A stretch of DNA of 64,000 bases, taken from the NCBI GenBank assembly GCA_034766995.1, contig CM068313.1, forward strand, positions 58,631,377 through 58,695,376, given 5' to 3'. Position 1 is the first letter of the stretch, and every line of letters starts with the position of its first letter. This DNA is from Acanthacorydalis orientalis (Eukaryota > Arthropoda > Insecta > Megaloptera > Corydalidae). Positions 21,604 through 34,418 of the stretch are shown in pieces. The notes under the pieces are model-generated. The model worked only from the letters and a program-made list of their open reading frames with translations. It was not told the DNA's origin and did not search any database. The translations under genes were made by a program, and so were the position numbers.

Positions 21604-22788
21604 TACATAGCCTGTAAGTGAAGTAGTACTTAAATTTTTTTTCATTAACTCAAATAGTCGACGAGTAAAGATGTGCTTCATTTCAATTTCGCCATTATAT
21701 ATAATTGGATAAATTCCAAACGTACTGAACATGAAAATCAATGTTAATTGATGCGTTTATGATAATAAAAAATACAATATAATAGATATTCTTATTAAAT
21801 ACGATTTTCATCGATCCAGTGTTATTTAAATCCTGTCGAAAATTCAACTTTCCAACGACAAAAGAAAAAATAAATAAATAAGAAAGCAAACTTTTCTTTG
21901 TGTGTCTACACAATGTTTAAGTAAAATTTCCTCGGCCACGCGTCGATTTCCCTGAAGTAGCTTCGCACTATACGCGCACACACAAAGAGCTAAACAACGC
22001 AATTTAAAAGTCTGATTTGCGTCTAATCTCCCCCGTTTCGACGCCCTTACGGACGCCGAAACAAGATGAGGCGATTGTATGTATCTCGTGCACACGCACA
22101 CACGCGCACACACACACGAACACATTGTGCGAACACTTGCATTACACACACACTTTTTTTCTTTCGTCGATGATAGTCAGCCAGTGTCGTTTTGTTTCGT
22201 ATCGACCTGACCTGACCCGACCCGACCTACTCACTACACGTCGTCTGCACACCCATCACTGCGCTCTACATGCAATTCCACGTCCAATTCAATTCGCGAA
22301 ACAAGTTTGCAAAATTTAATTTTCGCACAAGTTGACAAGCCATGCAATATAGCTGTTGAAAAAGTACACGTCGTTCGCGCTACCTTTACATATAGTGCAG
22401 TGCGTTCACGATATTAGACAATTTTCGTTGGATTTAATAAAATATAAATGTGTAGCACCTCTTCTTAAACGTCATCAGTGCGAAAAGAAAACGATACAAT
22501 GTATTCATAGCATGTATTTTAAGTCAACACAACTGAAATGTGTTGTTATCGCTTGAGTATAAAAAACAAACAAATATTATGTTTCAACGTTTCGAACCAA
22601 CATGTACGAAGATGTATCGTTAATAAAATTACACTTTTTAAATTTCGATCCCTCATTCTGAACTTTAAAAAATTAATGTCATTCTCGTATCAAAGTCTAA
22701 ATATTTAATTACATAATTATTAAAAAAATACCCCCAGTTAACCGTCAAAAGATTATCTTAGCTGATAAAAACTAACGATATTATACTA
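21604..22788. other. No gene; GC-richer island with CA and RCCTGACC runs
   Basis: Between about 21930 and 22330 the sequence is richer in GC and CpG, with CACACA runs and a short CCTGACCTGACCCGACC run at 22206. Frames of 72-101 codons on both strands overlap it but show no domain. It could be an untranslated first exon or promoter. The rest is AT-rich and featureless. Confidence 0.35.
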
Positions 22789-23353
22789 TCAGGTTAGTAG
22801 AAAATAATTGCGGTTTATCAGTTCGTGCAGCATCCATTTGTCAAGGTTTTTTGATTTTTCTAAGTTTTTTTAAATAGTCCAGAACTGTTGGATGACTGAC
22901 GCCTGACTTTTGTGCAAGCTCTCGAATTGTTGTGCGTGGTTCTTGATTCAACTAAGGCCTTCAGTGAATCGTTATAAATTGAAAAAAGACGCCTGCGACC
23001 TTCTTTATCTTCATGATATCATGCCCGGCGTGAAATTTTTGGAACCATTATTACATCAAACGTTCCTTAACAGTACCGATATCAAGAGCATCGTTTTGTT
23101 TACGAGCAGTTTCTTCCGCTATACCACCAGTTTTAAACTCAAGCAAAAAATTACTCTTATTTACTTCTCTTCCATTTTTAATTCAATAGCTCGATTTGAA
23201 ACAAAATTAATAATAAAATCAAAGTTGATATTATCAAAACATAAACTGAAAAATGCAATTTAAAATGATATTAACATGAACATGATGAAATGATCCTCAA
23301 TTAAGATTTCAATTTAGAAAACAAAAGTCGCAATTATTTTTCTACAAATTTAA
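22789..23353 (-). mobile_element. Family B mariner, copy 3 (HTH-only)
   Basis: Left end TCAGGTTAGTAGAAAATAAT after TA at 22787-22788; right end is the decayed inverted repeat CTACAAATTTAA. The minus strand carries the same HTH-only content: linker and HTH text around 22830-22960 followed upstream by the family 5' untranslated block to 23353. No DDE region. Broken by stops. Confidence 0.88.
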
Positions 23354-23424
23354 GAGTTTATTTAATAAATTTATGAAAACCATCGTACTCTTAACATTTA
23401 CTTTTCATAACATTTATATAAAAT

Positions 23425-23755
23425 AGGGGGCTTTGCTCCCTGATCACTTCGCTTGCCAACCATAGCAAGGGGAGGGGTCCGACCGTCACCAACTAACGCT
23501 CTCTCCCCTCTAACAAATAACAGAATTAACGAATTTTACCCACAAATAACACGCATAAATGTAAATCATAATTTCTTATAGAAAAAATTCTTCAATTAAT
23601 TAAAGTGAAGATTATATGATCAAGCTATTCATAACAACCAGTCATAACACAGACCACGTGACTTATATCAACCAATCAGAACACAGATCACATAACTGGT
23701 GTCAACCAATCAGAGGATGAATATCACACGGATAGCATCACTGTTTTTATAATAT
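23425..23755. repeat. Interspersed repeat R1, unbroken copy
   Basis: Starts with a GC-rich stem-like text (GGGGGCTTTGCTCCCTGATC) and continues through AACAAATAACAGAATTAACG to GGTGTCAACCAATCAGAGGA. A second copy at 46295-47976 shares these blocks in the same order but is split by a mariner. No coding potential. The class is unknown; the G-rich head recalls non-autonomous Helitron-like repeats, but the required ends are not proven. Confidence 0.7.
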
Positions 23756-23849
23756 AGAAATAGTTTTTCTAATTGATCTGTACCTACCACTGTATCTACT
23801 ATCTGCACAACTATGAAAGAATATAACTTGCGTTTTTAAATTAATTTTA

Positions 23850-25077
23850 TTTTTCAATATGGATCCTCTGAACTTCAATGCACTTCATCTAGTGCTTTTC
23901 CAGTTCCAGTGCTTTTATGCCGTCCTAGAAATTCTTTTCTTTGAGATCCTCAAAACAACGATTCACTGTTGCTCTCACTCCTTCATATGATGAAAATCGC
24001 CTACAAATAAAGATTTTTTTAAGTTTTGGCAACTGGCGGAAATCTAGAGAAGGAGCTAAATCTAGAGAATAGACTAGATGGGGTAGCAAGTCGTACTTCA
24101 AATCAGTGAGTTGTGTCATGGATACAACACTTGTATAAAGGCATGCATTGTCCTATGGAAAATTATTTTTTTCTCTGATTAACCTGGTATTTTCTCACAA
24201 ATCGTTTGAAAGAGTAGATCTAAAAATTTAGCACAATATTCTTCCGTTATCATTCGGCCCTTGGAAGGTAGACCATTAGCGGGATCCCTTTATCATACAA
24301 AAAATTGAAACCATAACTTTTCCAGCGGATAAAACTGATTTTGCTTTTTTGGTGACGGAGAATCACTATGTTTCCATTGCTTTGATTGTTGTTTTGACTC
24401 TGGAGTATAATGATAATGTAAATCTCATCTGTAGTCACAAATCATAGGATATGGTCAGTCGTATCCCTTTTAAATTGATCCAAACGATCTTGGGAAATTT
24501 GTACTCTAATGCATTTATGATCAATTGTTAGCAAACGCGGCAACCATGTTGTCAATAGCATGTTCATACCTAACTCTTCAGTTTGGATGTAATACACATG
24601 TTCATTTGGGACACCCGAACCCTTAGGAATTTCGAGCACCTTCATTCGCCGATCCTGTAAGACAATATCATGTACTCTGTGGATGATTTCTTCTGTCGTT
24701 GCAGTTTTCTGACGTCCACTACGCGGGTTATCTTCGAAACTTGGACGGCCATATTTAAATTCAACTGCCCACTTCTTTACGGTTGTGTACAAAGGTGCAC
24801 TATCACCCAGTACATTTTTCGTTTCATTAAAGGTTTCTGTTAGCATTGAACTTTTTTTCTAAAAAACTTTATCACCACAGGATGTTTAACTATATCCATT
24901 ACAACAACGGTACAAAAAAAATCTTTATTTAAATTAATGTTTGCAACAAACTGCTTAACACATTAACTATCGACTTTAAGGTTATGTATAAGATAGATAT
25001 CGCTTTGTAATGCATGACAAATATTTAAAATATTACCACCACTTATATGTTTGGCCGCGAACTTTTCAAATCACCCT
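23850..25077 (-). mobile_element. Degenerate mariner element
   Basis: The right end reads inverted as AGGGTGATTTGAAAAGTTCG with TA at 25078-25079. This is the form of terminal repeat known from mellifera-type mariners. The minus strand from 24846 has the N-terminal part in one frame of 134 codons: LGDSAPLYTTVKKWAVEFKY, NPRSGRQKTATTEEIIHRVH, and LLTTWLPRLLTIDHK. The middle (24438-24250) is frameshifted. The C-terminal part (24119-23925) has LLPHLVYSLDLAPSLDF, with the third Asp shifted, and FSSYEGVRATVNRCFEDL. The left TIR is not visible. Inactive. Confidence 0.88.
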
Positions 25078-25444
25078 TACCCAGTATTTTCAGATATCTT
25101 TAAAAAGTATCTTCTAAAATTGTCTACTCTAATACAAAAACAAATTATTACTGATTTTATTATAAAAAATTAAATAATGATTTATCTTAAAATTAACTTT
25201 AAAATATATTGGAGATATAATATAAAAAAGGCATAGCCAAAATTCCAAATTGATAAATATCTACATTATCTAAATAGAGAAATAAGTTGTGAGCGACAGA
25301 ATGAATACACAGAGTCCTCAACTTAAATTCATGTTTTTTTTTCATCATTTCGTCTCAATTTAAATTTTAGTTTACTTTTCTACATTTAAGTTTACTTTTC
25401 TACATATATCTGAAAAGTGGTAAGATTGATTAATAAAGAAGATG

Positions 25445-26678
25445 TGTACCGGTAATTATGACAGTGGACTAAGTCAAAAAATTGAAAAAAATGATTTTAC
25501 GATTCACTTTATGTTACAATTATTTATATTTCAATAATCTAGAAGAACTTAGAAAAAATTTTTAAAAATGTACCATTGAATTGCTTTACAAAGTTGGTCG
25601 GTAAACATAATTCTGTTTTTGTTTATTTTGATATTGGACTAAGTCACTTACTTTTCGGTATACTTTGTTTTTCTGGAAAAATCTATGTACCTATCTGATT
25701 TTTGTATAAAATATAATATTTTCAAGGTAAATAACCCTTAAGTCAATTTCTTTGCTTAAATCTCTCAAACGAACAATTGTACTGCTATTGGAAAACAAAA
25801 TCTCTAAAGAAATAAATTACAAAGGGAACGAAAAATATTAAGGGAGAATCTGTTTATTGGTTGAAAATAAAATGGATCAGATTTCTAAAAGATGCCCTTT
25901 ATCAGATATTTATGAAACATATTTAGATGATAGAACAGACTTTCAGATTTTAGATCTTTCACCCAAAAAAGGAAGGCCGAAAATATACCAAAAAATTCAA
26001 TTATTTCCACTTTATGCGAATATCCGGTCACTTATAAAGGAAAAAATAAGGATATAATGGATCTGTTACTATACATTCCGTCAATTTTCAATGAATATTT
26101 TTGTACTCCCAAAACATCACAAAAAGAATACCGTTATTGAAGAATAAGAAGAAATCTCTAGTATTATTCTAAATTAAGTTAACATGATAATAATTACAAA
26201 ATTTAAGTGAATACTATTGTTTATAACTTCTTTTTTGAATTAAACTGAAATATTTTTGTTATAAATCATTTTTAAAATGTTTGAATAATTTTGAAAATAG
26301 TGTAAGTCATATGAAGTATTAAAAAACACACATTTTTTTCTGATAAAAATAAATTGTAAAATGTAAATGATTAATTTTGTTTTTAACTATTTATTTCTAA
26401 TAAAATTCATTATTGTTTATCGTTACAAGTCACTTTGAAGACATTCTGTTAATTTTAAAAATGGTCTAAGTCATTTAATACTTCAAAAATCACTTTTCCT
26501 TATAAGCTCCGCACAAAATTTCACAATCATAAAATAGTTTTACTTTATAAGAGTAAATATTATCAGAAATATTTTATTATTTAGTATAAAAATATTTTTT
26601 ATTTTATTCAAACTAAACGTTTAAATATCTCTAAACGAAAAATATATGACGTAGACCACTTTCATAATCACCGGCACA
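25445..26678. mobile_element. TIR-bounded element of unknown class (element K)
   Basis: The left end TGTACCGGTAATTATGACAG and the right end (inverted TGTGCCGGTGATTATGAAAG) match at about 30 of 36 positions. The interior carries variants of GTGGACTAAGTCA at 25461, 25633, 26290 and 26463, and inverted at the right end. A 66-codon plus-strand frame at 25857-26057 contains LDLSPKKGRPKIYQ, with an AT-hook-like GRPK, but no transposase domain is readable. No clear target duplication was found. Probably a non-autonomous or eroded DNA transposon. Confidence 0.6.
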
Positions 26679-27563
26679 TATATTGTACATTATACAATGT
26701 TTTATAGAATATGTCTTGGTGAAACAACTGGAATATTCATCTCGGAGGAAAGAAAAACTAATACAATTGGGTAGCTTAAGAGAGAAGAGAAAATAACTTC
26801 AACTCTATAAAATTTCACGCACCATATACAAAAATATGTTATCATCATACACAACAAATAAAATTTATTAACTATCAAATTGTTCATATGAGAAAAATGT
26901 GTGCTTATCCGAACGGATAATTAAGGAAAAAGGTTGACGACTCTCTGAAAGTCACGAGACGTCGTTTTGTTGATGAAGAAGTGCCTAGCGCTAGACGTCC
27001 ATAAAATTTTATGTTTAAGTTTATATAAATTTTTTTTATTATAATTGCTAAATCCGACGATCAATCCAAATATGATTATGTAGCAACATAAACAAGTCGA
27101 CTCCATTCGAACAGTGAAATTAGCACTAGAGCCAAAACACTGAAATGATTTCGAAACGTGTCGTATCTTAGTAGTACAGCGAAGCACTGTAATAATAATA
27201 ATTCATACGGCCATAACCGTTTTTTCTTGCGCAAGTTGTACAAAATTCAGACGGAATACGGCGCGAATTTTATAATGTTGAAAAAGTTCAAATACGCCTA
27301 TAAAATTTAATATAAGACAGTATTAAAGTTTATTACAAAAATTGCAAGTTTTTATTTTATACGAAAACTGTATTTTCCTCTCTATGCATTGCATACTTTT
27401 TATAGCCAATAAAATTCGCAAATCTTGCTTAATTTGCACCATTGATGTGTTAACTTTTATGCAGTAGTGAGGTGTCATAAAAATATTTGATAATATTTTT
27501 AAATTAAAATATCGTACTGTTTGCGCCGTATGGTTTAGCAAGAATTACTTACTACAACTCAGA

Positions 27564-27566
<3 letters not shown>
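26679..27566. other. No gene recognised
   Basis: Frames of 61-88 codons on the minus strand show no known domain. A slightly GC-richer patch lies at 26925-27000. Nothing else stands out. Confidence 0.45.
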
Positions 27567-27618
<52 letters not shown>

Positions 27619-27641
27619 ATTTATATATATATATATATATA
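27567..27641. repeat. (TA)n microsatellite
   Basis: TA run that ends directly in a Tc1-type terminus. Confidence 0.97.
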
Positions 27642-27764
27642 CAGTGAGTCAAATAAGTTTTCGTACACTTTATATTTTTTTTATATTTTTATTTAAAAAT
27701 AAAAATCAATTGATGCAATTTTATAAATACTTTCGCCATGTAATTATATATAAAGGAGACCGGG
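27642..27764. mobile_element. Solo Tc1-like terminus
   Basis: CAGTGAGTCAAATAAGTTTT at the edge of the (TA)n array matches the terminal repeat CAGTGAGTCAAAATAGTTTG of the Tc1-like element at 39921. No transposase follows; a pogo-like element begins about 120 bases later. Confidence 0.65.
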
Positions 27765-29003
27765 GCTAAGTGAACCGTTTTTTTTTAAATCGTTTTTCAT
27801 TAACAAAATAAATGTGTTTCTCAAAATAAACTATGCTAGTGCAAAGGTCAAACCCTTAACTGCAAAAGTGTGTAGGCAGTTTTAATATTCATTTTGTATT
27901 TTTCTCGTTATTTAAGAAAAAGTGAAGACGTGCATAACTTGACATGTCAAAATTTCCGAGACTAAGTGAACTCCTATATTAAAAAGTGATAAAAATAAAA
28001 AGGTTTTTATCATAAAAAATGTTTAATACATTTTATTTAGCCTTTTTTCCATAATTTATGTTTTGTATGAGACGTTTTTCAAAATTAAGGCATGAAAAGA
28101 TAGTTAGAATCGGATAACTGTAACTACTGTTTTTTTTTAGATGATTGTCTCTTTCCGGAAACCACTGCCGGTGTAGGTTTCGAAACTACTTTCGTAGGAG
28201 CCATTTTTTTCCTTTGTTTAATTCCCTCCTAATCCGCTACCCGTTCCATTGTAACAGGTGAGTCCGTGAGAACGGCGCTTGTTCGTCGCTTACGTCCTTT
28301 CCGAGTCTGCTTTCTCAGACCATCTTTCGAGCATGCTCTAATACTTCCAAGTTTCGATTAAAAATCCATTGGTTTTTCGAAAAAAGGACGAGGAGTTCTA
28401 ATAGTCACGGGAACAGACTCGGTGATGCCAATCTCATCTATGACAGACTCTTTGGCGACAAAGTCAATGGAATCATCCCAGACATCTTACAAAGTATGTA
28501 AGACGACTTCATCTTATTAGTTCACGTCGAATTCCGCTATGAGATCATTTAAGCCGCTGGACCCGCTCGGTTAGACGACTTCATTGGCGTCAAAGGACCC
28601 AGCTCGACGAGCCATGACTCTGCTTGGTGTCTGCACCGTTGTGACCTCTGTTTCGTCCATATTCCATATACAGTGAGCCGTAAAATGATACTTGTCCTTT
28701 ACTTTTTTCAATAGCCCAAGAAATCGGTTAACATTTGTCCTGTTGAAGCTCGTGGCACGTACCAGACTGTTGCATTCTTGTTGAGAAATGTTGTTAACCA
28801 ATATTTGGTCATGCGAGCTTCTTTTTAAGATACTGGAATTGCCAAATTCAATTTCATAGCGTATTCATACGCTGAAGTTCACATCTCTTTCGGGGAGTGG
28901 CTGAAGTTCATATAGTTGCAGTGCTCCAGATACTCAACTCATAGAAAAAATATGTTAAAAAATATCAGAGCAAAATTACGTTCATGTTCATTTAGCCCCT
29001 TAT
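27765..29003 (-). mobile_element. Pogo-like element, internally deleted
   Basis: Inverted ends GGGGCTAAGTGAAC (27772) and GGGGCTAAATGAAC read inverted (28986-28999) bound the block, and a third related string occurs at 27960. The minus strand from 28801 reads NSLVRATSFNRTNVNRFLGL, then CIWNMDETEVTTVQTPSRVM, the NMDETG...TVQxPxKV motif of the DDE_1/pogo family with the first catalytic Asp. After that the frame breaks. The distal part (28560-28130) is a low-complexity tail. The central DDE segment with the second and third catalytic residues is missing. Confidence 0.82.
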
Positions 29004-29365
29004 GCATATTTGAACTTTAATTATAAAAAAATATATTAATATCCTAAATGTGACAAAAACAAGTAACGATAATATGTTCAGGGGGCCTTAAAATTTCATA
29101 ATCACAATTAGAAATTTTTACATCACACAATTCTTAATAATTAAAAATTTCCAAGAGAACAAATATTCACTTCTGCACTGCTGAAACACTCAAAGTGTAA
29201 TAAAACCGGAACCGTGACACCGATCTCTATTAAACTCCGTTGGCCACATGGAGACATTAATAGTAACCCACAGTACTAAAGGCGAGTTCATAAAACGTTT
29301 TTATTTGGGTCAAAAAGCAAAAGTTTATTTAACCCCAATCTCCTCTCTTTCGCTCTCTCTCTCTC

Positions 29366-29436
<71 letters not shown>

Positions 29437-29584
29437 GAATATACTCACAACAAAATTAAATCCAAGTAAATTAAAAAACTTAAAAAAAAATAAAAAACAA
29501 AAGTTGCTTTAAATTTACATCAAAAAAATTTTCGTATAAAAAAAAACCAAGATATAAAGCTAATTTTATATTTTTTTCAAATTT
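29004..29584. other. No gene; CT/TA compound microsatellite
   Basis: A (CT)n run at about 29340-29366 passes into (TA)n at 29366-29432. The rest is AT-rich without coding similarity. Confidence 0.6.
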
Positions 29585-30130
29585 GAACATCTTGTTAGGT
29601 AGCTTTTATACTTTTCCACTGCATCCAAACGACTTTTCATATAAAGAACCAGTTTTTCTGTCTATTCTCGGGTTATTTTCCTCCAATCAGTCAATGGTGC
29701 AGTTTCTAGTGATTGTTTGGAGCTTATATTATTTTTTCGAATGCGTTGATTAACTAAATGCCATAAATGTTCTATGGGATTTAAATCGGATAACTGTGGA
29801 CAGAAGTAGTAGTGAACACACTATTCTTTCACTATTAAAGAGCAATGTTTTGGGTCATTATCTTGCTGAAACAAATATATTTGCATCTAGAGTCATTTTT
29901 TCAACACTGCTTATTACATTTTCTTACAAAATGCGTAAGTAAGCATATTTATCAATAGTTTGTTCAATGAACACTAAATTTCCAACATCTGCGGCGCTCA
30001 TACACCCCCACTACATTACACTCTCACCACCTTGTTTTATGTTTGGAATTATATTCTCTCTTTGCTCTTTTCCAAACTTTTACGTGTCCATTCGAACCAA
30101 AATTATTTAACTTACTCTCTGTTGAAGACT
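29585..30130 (-). pseudogene. Tc1-like transposase, catalytic half
   Basis: From 30120 downward the minus strand reads FGSNGHVKVWKRAKRE, then GGESVMWWGCMSAADVGNLV, IEQTIDKYAYL and, after stops, CPQLSDLNPIEHLWHLVNQR and WRKITRE, ending DAVEKYKSYLTR. The final motif holds the catalytic Glu (PIEHLW). The HTH half and both ends are lost, and there are at least four stops or shifts. This is a separate Tc1-like copy from the one at 39.9 kb. Confidence 0.85.
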
Positions 30131-30285
30131 ATATTTATTCATTGATCTATTTAGTACATTTTAAAATCACATTATTAACATGGTAATTCCAGTTTTTAAA
30201 ATTAATGTATAATACCAGCAAATCAAGTATGAAAAAACCCTACCTTTATTCAAAATAGTCAGGTAATTAAGTTACATCTATTATT

Positions 30286-30652
30286 CAAGGCGACCTTTTT
30301 AATCTTCAAGTCTCTCGTCCCCAGCATGAAATTTTTGGAAACACCATTACACCGCACGTTCCTTAACAGTGTCCACACCAAAAGCATAGTTTAGTTTACA
30401 AGCATTTCTGATGCTTTACCACCAGTTCTGAACTCATACACAAAAAATGCTCTTATTTCTTCATTTCCATCTTTAATTAAATACCCCAATTTGAATCAAA
30501 ATTAATAATAAAACCAAAGTTGATGTTCTCAAAAAACAGAAAGAAAAATGCACTTTGAATTGATATTAACATTTACAAGATGAAATGACACTTTCATTGA
30601 AAATAATTAAGGTTATAATTCAGAAAACAAAAATCGAAACTATTTTCCTATT
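30286..30652 (-). mobile_element. Family B mariner, copy 4 (truncated)
   Basis: Matches the 5' two thirds of family B, inverted: text from ACCTTTTTAATCTTCAAG through the GTTCCTTAACAGTGTC block to the end TTCCTATTAACATATTA. The HTH-proximal third and one TIR are missing at the left edge. Confidence 0.82.
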
Positions 30653-31088
30653 AACATATTATTACAAAAAAAACGCATGTAAAATTTAACCATCCGAACT
30701 TAACTACTTTATTTAATCCCATTGTTATAACTGTTTATTATTTTAACAATAAAATTAATTTGCAGCCAAAACATTTCATTTCAATACACTTCAGTTTAAT
30801 GGCAGTGTCTATCAGTACGAACTGTACAATTCATAAAACAAAGTTCAATATTAAAATATGTAAAATGATTTAATCCGTATAAATTAAATGTATGTGAATA
30901 ACGGACAATAAAAAATTGATCGCTTTTTCGATTATCGCGGCAATTTGTTAGCCAGCCAGTTGTAATATAAGAGACAATATAATAAATGCCAGTGGCACGG
31001 TTTAATGGTGCAAATTTAACATCTGTCGCTGTAATATGAAAACGACGACTTTATGTACGTATGTATGTATGTACAGTACATATATACA

Positions 31089-31141
<53 letters not shown>

Positions 31142-31288
31142 GTGAGGGAGAGAGTGTTGTATGTGAATGTATATGTAGAGTATAAAGCAGGGTGCATCGG
31201 TGTTCCCTTAGAAAGGTGCCCTCTTATTTCGTACCCATCTTTCATTTAATACAAACTGCATTTCGACCATTGTTACTTGCATGCTTAC

Positions 31289-31353
<65 letters not shown>

Positions 31354-31581
31354 CATTGTGTAATACATTTGATTTAAAACGGTTTATTGAGTCTGCCAAT
31401 TATTAGAATATGACACGAACGACACAAAAAATACAAGCTATTTGTTTGGTACTGAACATATGAAGGGTTCGTTCCACTACGTATATTTTAATTATAGATT
31501 TTATAGCATATATATCTATATATAGAGAGAGAGAGAGATTAACAAATCTAGTAAAAGATGATAAAGTTAAAATGGCATATA
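30653..31581. other. No gene; TA microsatellites
   Basis: (TA)n arrays at about 31090-31142 and 31288-31350, a GTAT run near 31055, and a TA-to-GA compound array at 31500-31540. Remaining sequence is AT-rich and unassigned. Confidence 0.6.
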
Positions 31582-32135
31582 TTAAATGTAAAAATTAATT
31601 TGATGCCTTTAAATTGAATCAGTCATCACCCTGTTTAAAATTAAAATAGTTTCTAGTCGTTTTATGATTTTGACGTGCTAATCTTAGTATTTAAAAACAC
31701 TCTATATCTTGGTCAACTAGTTGGTATGAGCCTCATGAAACTGAGACCTCATAAAACTATGATCTCATAAAAATAAAACTGAACTACTGATATCGATATC
31801 ATCCGAAAAGCTGCATTTAGGTACTGAATAATATTCGTATCCCAGGTAAAAAAAATCTGTCGAAGTAACGGGAATGATTGATTCAACTTTGGATAATTGT
31901 GTTGTTATGCATAAAACATGCCAAAAATCCTAAAAGAGTGGAAGACTTTAAGAAAGTACATTACAACTTCATAGACTCAAAACTGCCATCTTCTTTTCGA
32001 TAAGGAACTCGACAATTACCAGTCAAGTGGAGTAAAGAGTTATACAAAATAATGGGTGATATTTTAACGATTGAAATTTTTTTTGTTAACATTCTTTTTC
32101 TTTAAAAAAGGCACTGAATTAATTTGTGCAACTAA
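31582..32135 (+). mobile_element. Family C mariner, internally deleted copy (554 bp)
   Basis: Bounded by TTAAATGTAAAAATTAATTT and the inverted TTAGTTGCACAAATTAATTC, with TA at 31580-31581 and 32136-32137. It matches family C at 17758: same 5' untranslated block, the N-terminal segment ending in VVMHKTCQK near 31925, then a jump to the C-terminal tail (from about 31950). Almost all of the catalytic domain is deleted. Confidence 0.88.
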
Positions 32136-32419
32136 TATATCCTTTTTTTAAGAATTTTTATGATCGAACAATTCATTCACTTTATATACAATTGAAATCG
32201 ATTACAGAGAGAATTGTTAAACCTAGTATTTTTCCGCGTTATAACAATTACACCATGTAAGTGGCAAGTAAATTTCACTAGATTTTATCTGTTTCTATAT
32301 AAATCCAAGTAATATTATTAAAATTAAATTAGAAAAGAAAATATGCTCTTAATAGTAAATAAATAAATAAAGCGTGAATAACGAGAAATAATGTTAATAT
32401 TTTTTTACTTTAATCGATT

Positions 32420-32447
32420 TTATATATATATATATATATATATACGA

Positions 32448-32516
<69 letters not shown>

Positions 32517-32584
32517 TATACATATATATATACATATATATACATATATATACATATATATATACATATATATATACATATATA

Positions 32585-32639
<55 letters not shown>

Positions 32640-32647
32640 ATATATCT
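32420..32647. repeat. Long (TA)n array with TACATATATA higher-order pattern
   Basis: About 228 bases, the longest array in the window. The centre (32510-32585) is organised as repeated TATATACATA units. Confidence 0.97.
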
Positions 32648-32808
32648 AGTATTAACTGGGAACCAAGGAGTATAAAAAGGCCAAGAAAAACGCCAACAAA
32701 TAGTTGGATAAGAAAATTAAAAATTTTATTGAAAATCAGTCGAAACGTGAAGCATTCAGTCGTACAAAATGGAAAATTATGGAAAAGGTCTTAATCCAGC
32801 AGTGGATT

Positions 32809-32984
<176 letters not shown>

Positions 32985-34325
32985 GGATTTTTTACGGCTG
33001 TCGCCGCCTCTCCGTCCCCCGTTTCCAATTCCTTCTGTCATAGCAGATTTTTTCATCTACGTTTCTTGTTTTCATTTCCTCGTCCACGTCGTCTCTCCAA
33101 CTTCTTCTTGATCATCCTCTCGTTCTCCTTTCTGGTGGTATCCACTCTAATATCCTCCTTGGCCATCTCACTTAGTCCATTCTTTTTGTGTGTCCAAACC
33201 ATGGTTTCTTCTCAATATCGTCAATGATATCTCCTATTTTATTCGCTTCCCTTCTAATATCTGCATGCCTGACTCTTTCAAGTATCGATCTTCTGCAGCT
33301 TCTTCTCAGAAAGTCCATCTCTGCGGCTAGTAGTTTTTTTTATGTGATTTACCTAGATCCCCTACTTCTGAACCATATATTACGAAATTTTGGACAATTG
33401 TTTTGTATAGTTGAAGCCTTGTTGTTTTTCCAATATTTCTTTCCCATAGTAGTGGGTTGAGTGCGCCTATGGTCTTTCTGCCTTTGGTAATTCTTTCTTG
33501 GATTTCGTCTCTACTCGTTCCTTGTTTATTAAAAATTACTCCTAAGTACTTGGCTTTATCAACGCCTTTTATTATATCGTTTTCCAGTGGTAGGTTTCCC
33601 CAGTCATCATTCCAAACTACTATATATTCGCATTTATTAAGATTTATTTTAAGACCTGCTTTTCCATATTCTTCACACAGTTTTCTGACCATATAGCTGA
33701 GATCTTGTTCGTCTTCCGCAAGCACCATCTGATCGTCATCAAAATAAAGGGTATATAAATTGTAGTCTCCCAACTGAAGTCCCATATTCTTACATTTATT
33801 AGCCCACCCTTTGAGGTACTGGTCTAAGTGTAATGTAAATAAAGTCGGAGAGAGACAACATCCCTATCTCAATCCTTTTGTTGTTTCAAAGGATTCCGTC
33901 AGTGATGTTACAATTTTTACTGCGGCATAATTATTTTTATAGTAAGACTGAACAGCATGGATTAATATCGATCTAATGCAAAGCTTTTCCATTTATTTCC
34001 ATAATTGTGATACTGAAACGCTATCGTACGCTTTTTCCAGGTCTATAAAGGCTATGTGTGTCTCTCTACTTCGTTGAGTTCTTTTTTCCAACGTTATTTT
34101 TAAATTAAATAGGTTGTCTGTCGTGGATCTTCCAGCCCGGAATCCTGCTTGTTCCTCGGGTTGCTTGCTTTTAATATCCTCCTCTAATATATTTCTAAGA
34201 ATTCGGGAATATATTCTTCATAGTGTTGGTACGACAGCTATACCACGATAGTTTTTTTGATCATCTTTAGCACCTTTTTTGTAGATGGTTGATATGTAGG
34301 AAGTCCTCCATTCAATTGGCATTCA
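32985..34325 (-). pseudogene. Non-LTR retrotransposon (LINE) reverse transcriptase, 5'-truncated
   Basis: From 34320 downward the minus strand reads PIEWRTSYISTIYKKGAKDD, NYRGIAVVPTL, QAGFRAGRSTTDNLF, HIAFIDLEKAYDSV, GLR-stop-GCCLSPTLFTLHL and YTLYFDDDQMVLAEDEQDL (RT box with FADD changed to FDDD). Then come KAKYLGVIFN, ALNPLLWERNIGKTTRLQLY and the C-terminal [30 protein letters not shown]. This covers RT motifs from the start of the fingers to the protein end. The endonuclease half is absent. One nonsense codon (33866-33870) and several shifts make it inactive. The longest open piece is 33327-33785. Clade not resolved. Confidence 0.9.
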
Positions 34326-34326
34326 T

Positions 34327-34331
34327 ATATA

Positions 34332-34377
<46 letters not shown>
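34327..34377. repeat. (TA)n microsatellite at the truncated LINE 5' side
   Basis: TA run directly adjoining the point where the LINE reading frame begins. Confidence 0.97.
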
Positions 34378-34379
<2 letters not shown>

Positions 34380-34418
34380 ATGCTTAATTAATACAAAAAT
34401 TCAATGACAGTAATAATA

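Noticed and set aside
33188..33696. Plus-strand frames of 79-90 codons
   Set aside because: They lie antisense to the LINE reverse transcriptase and are mirror frames of it.
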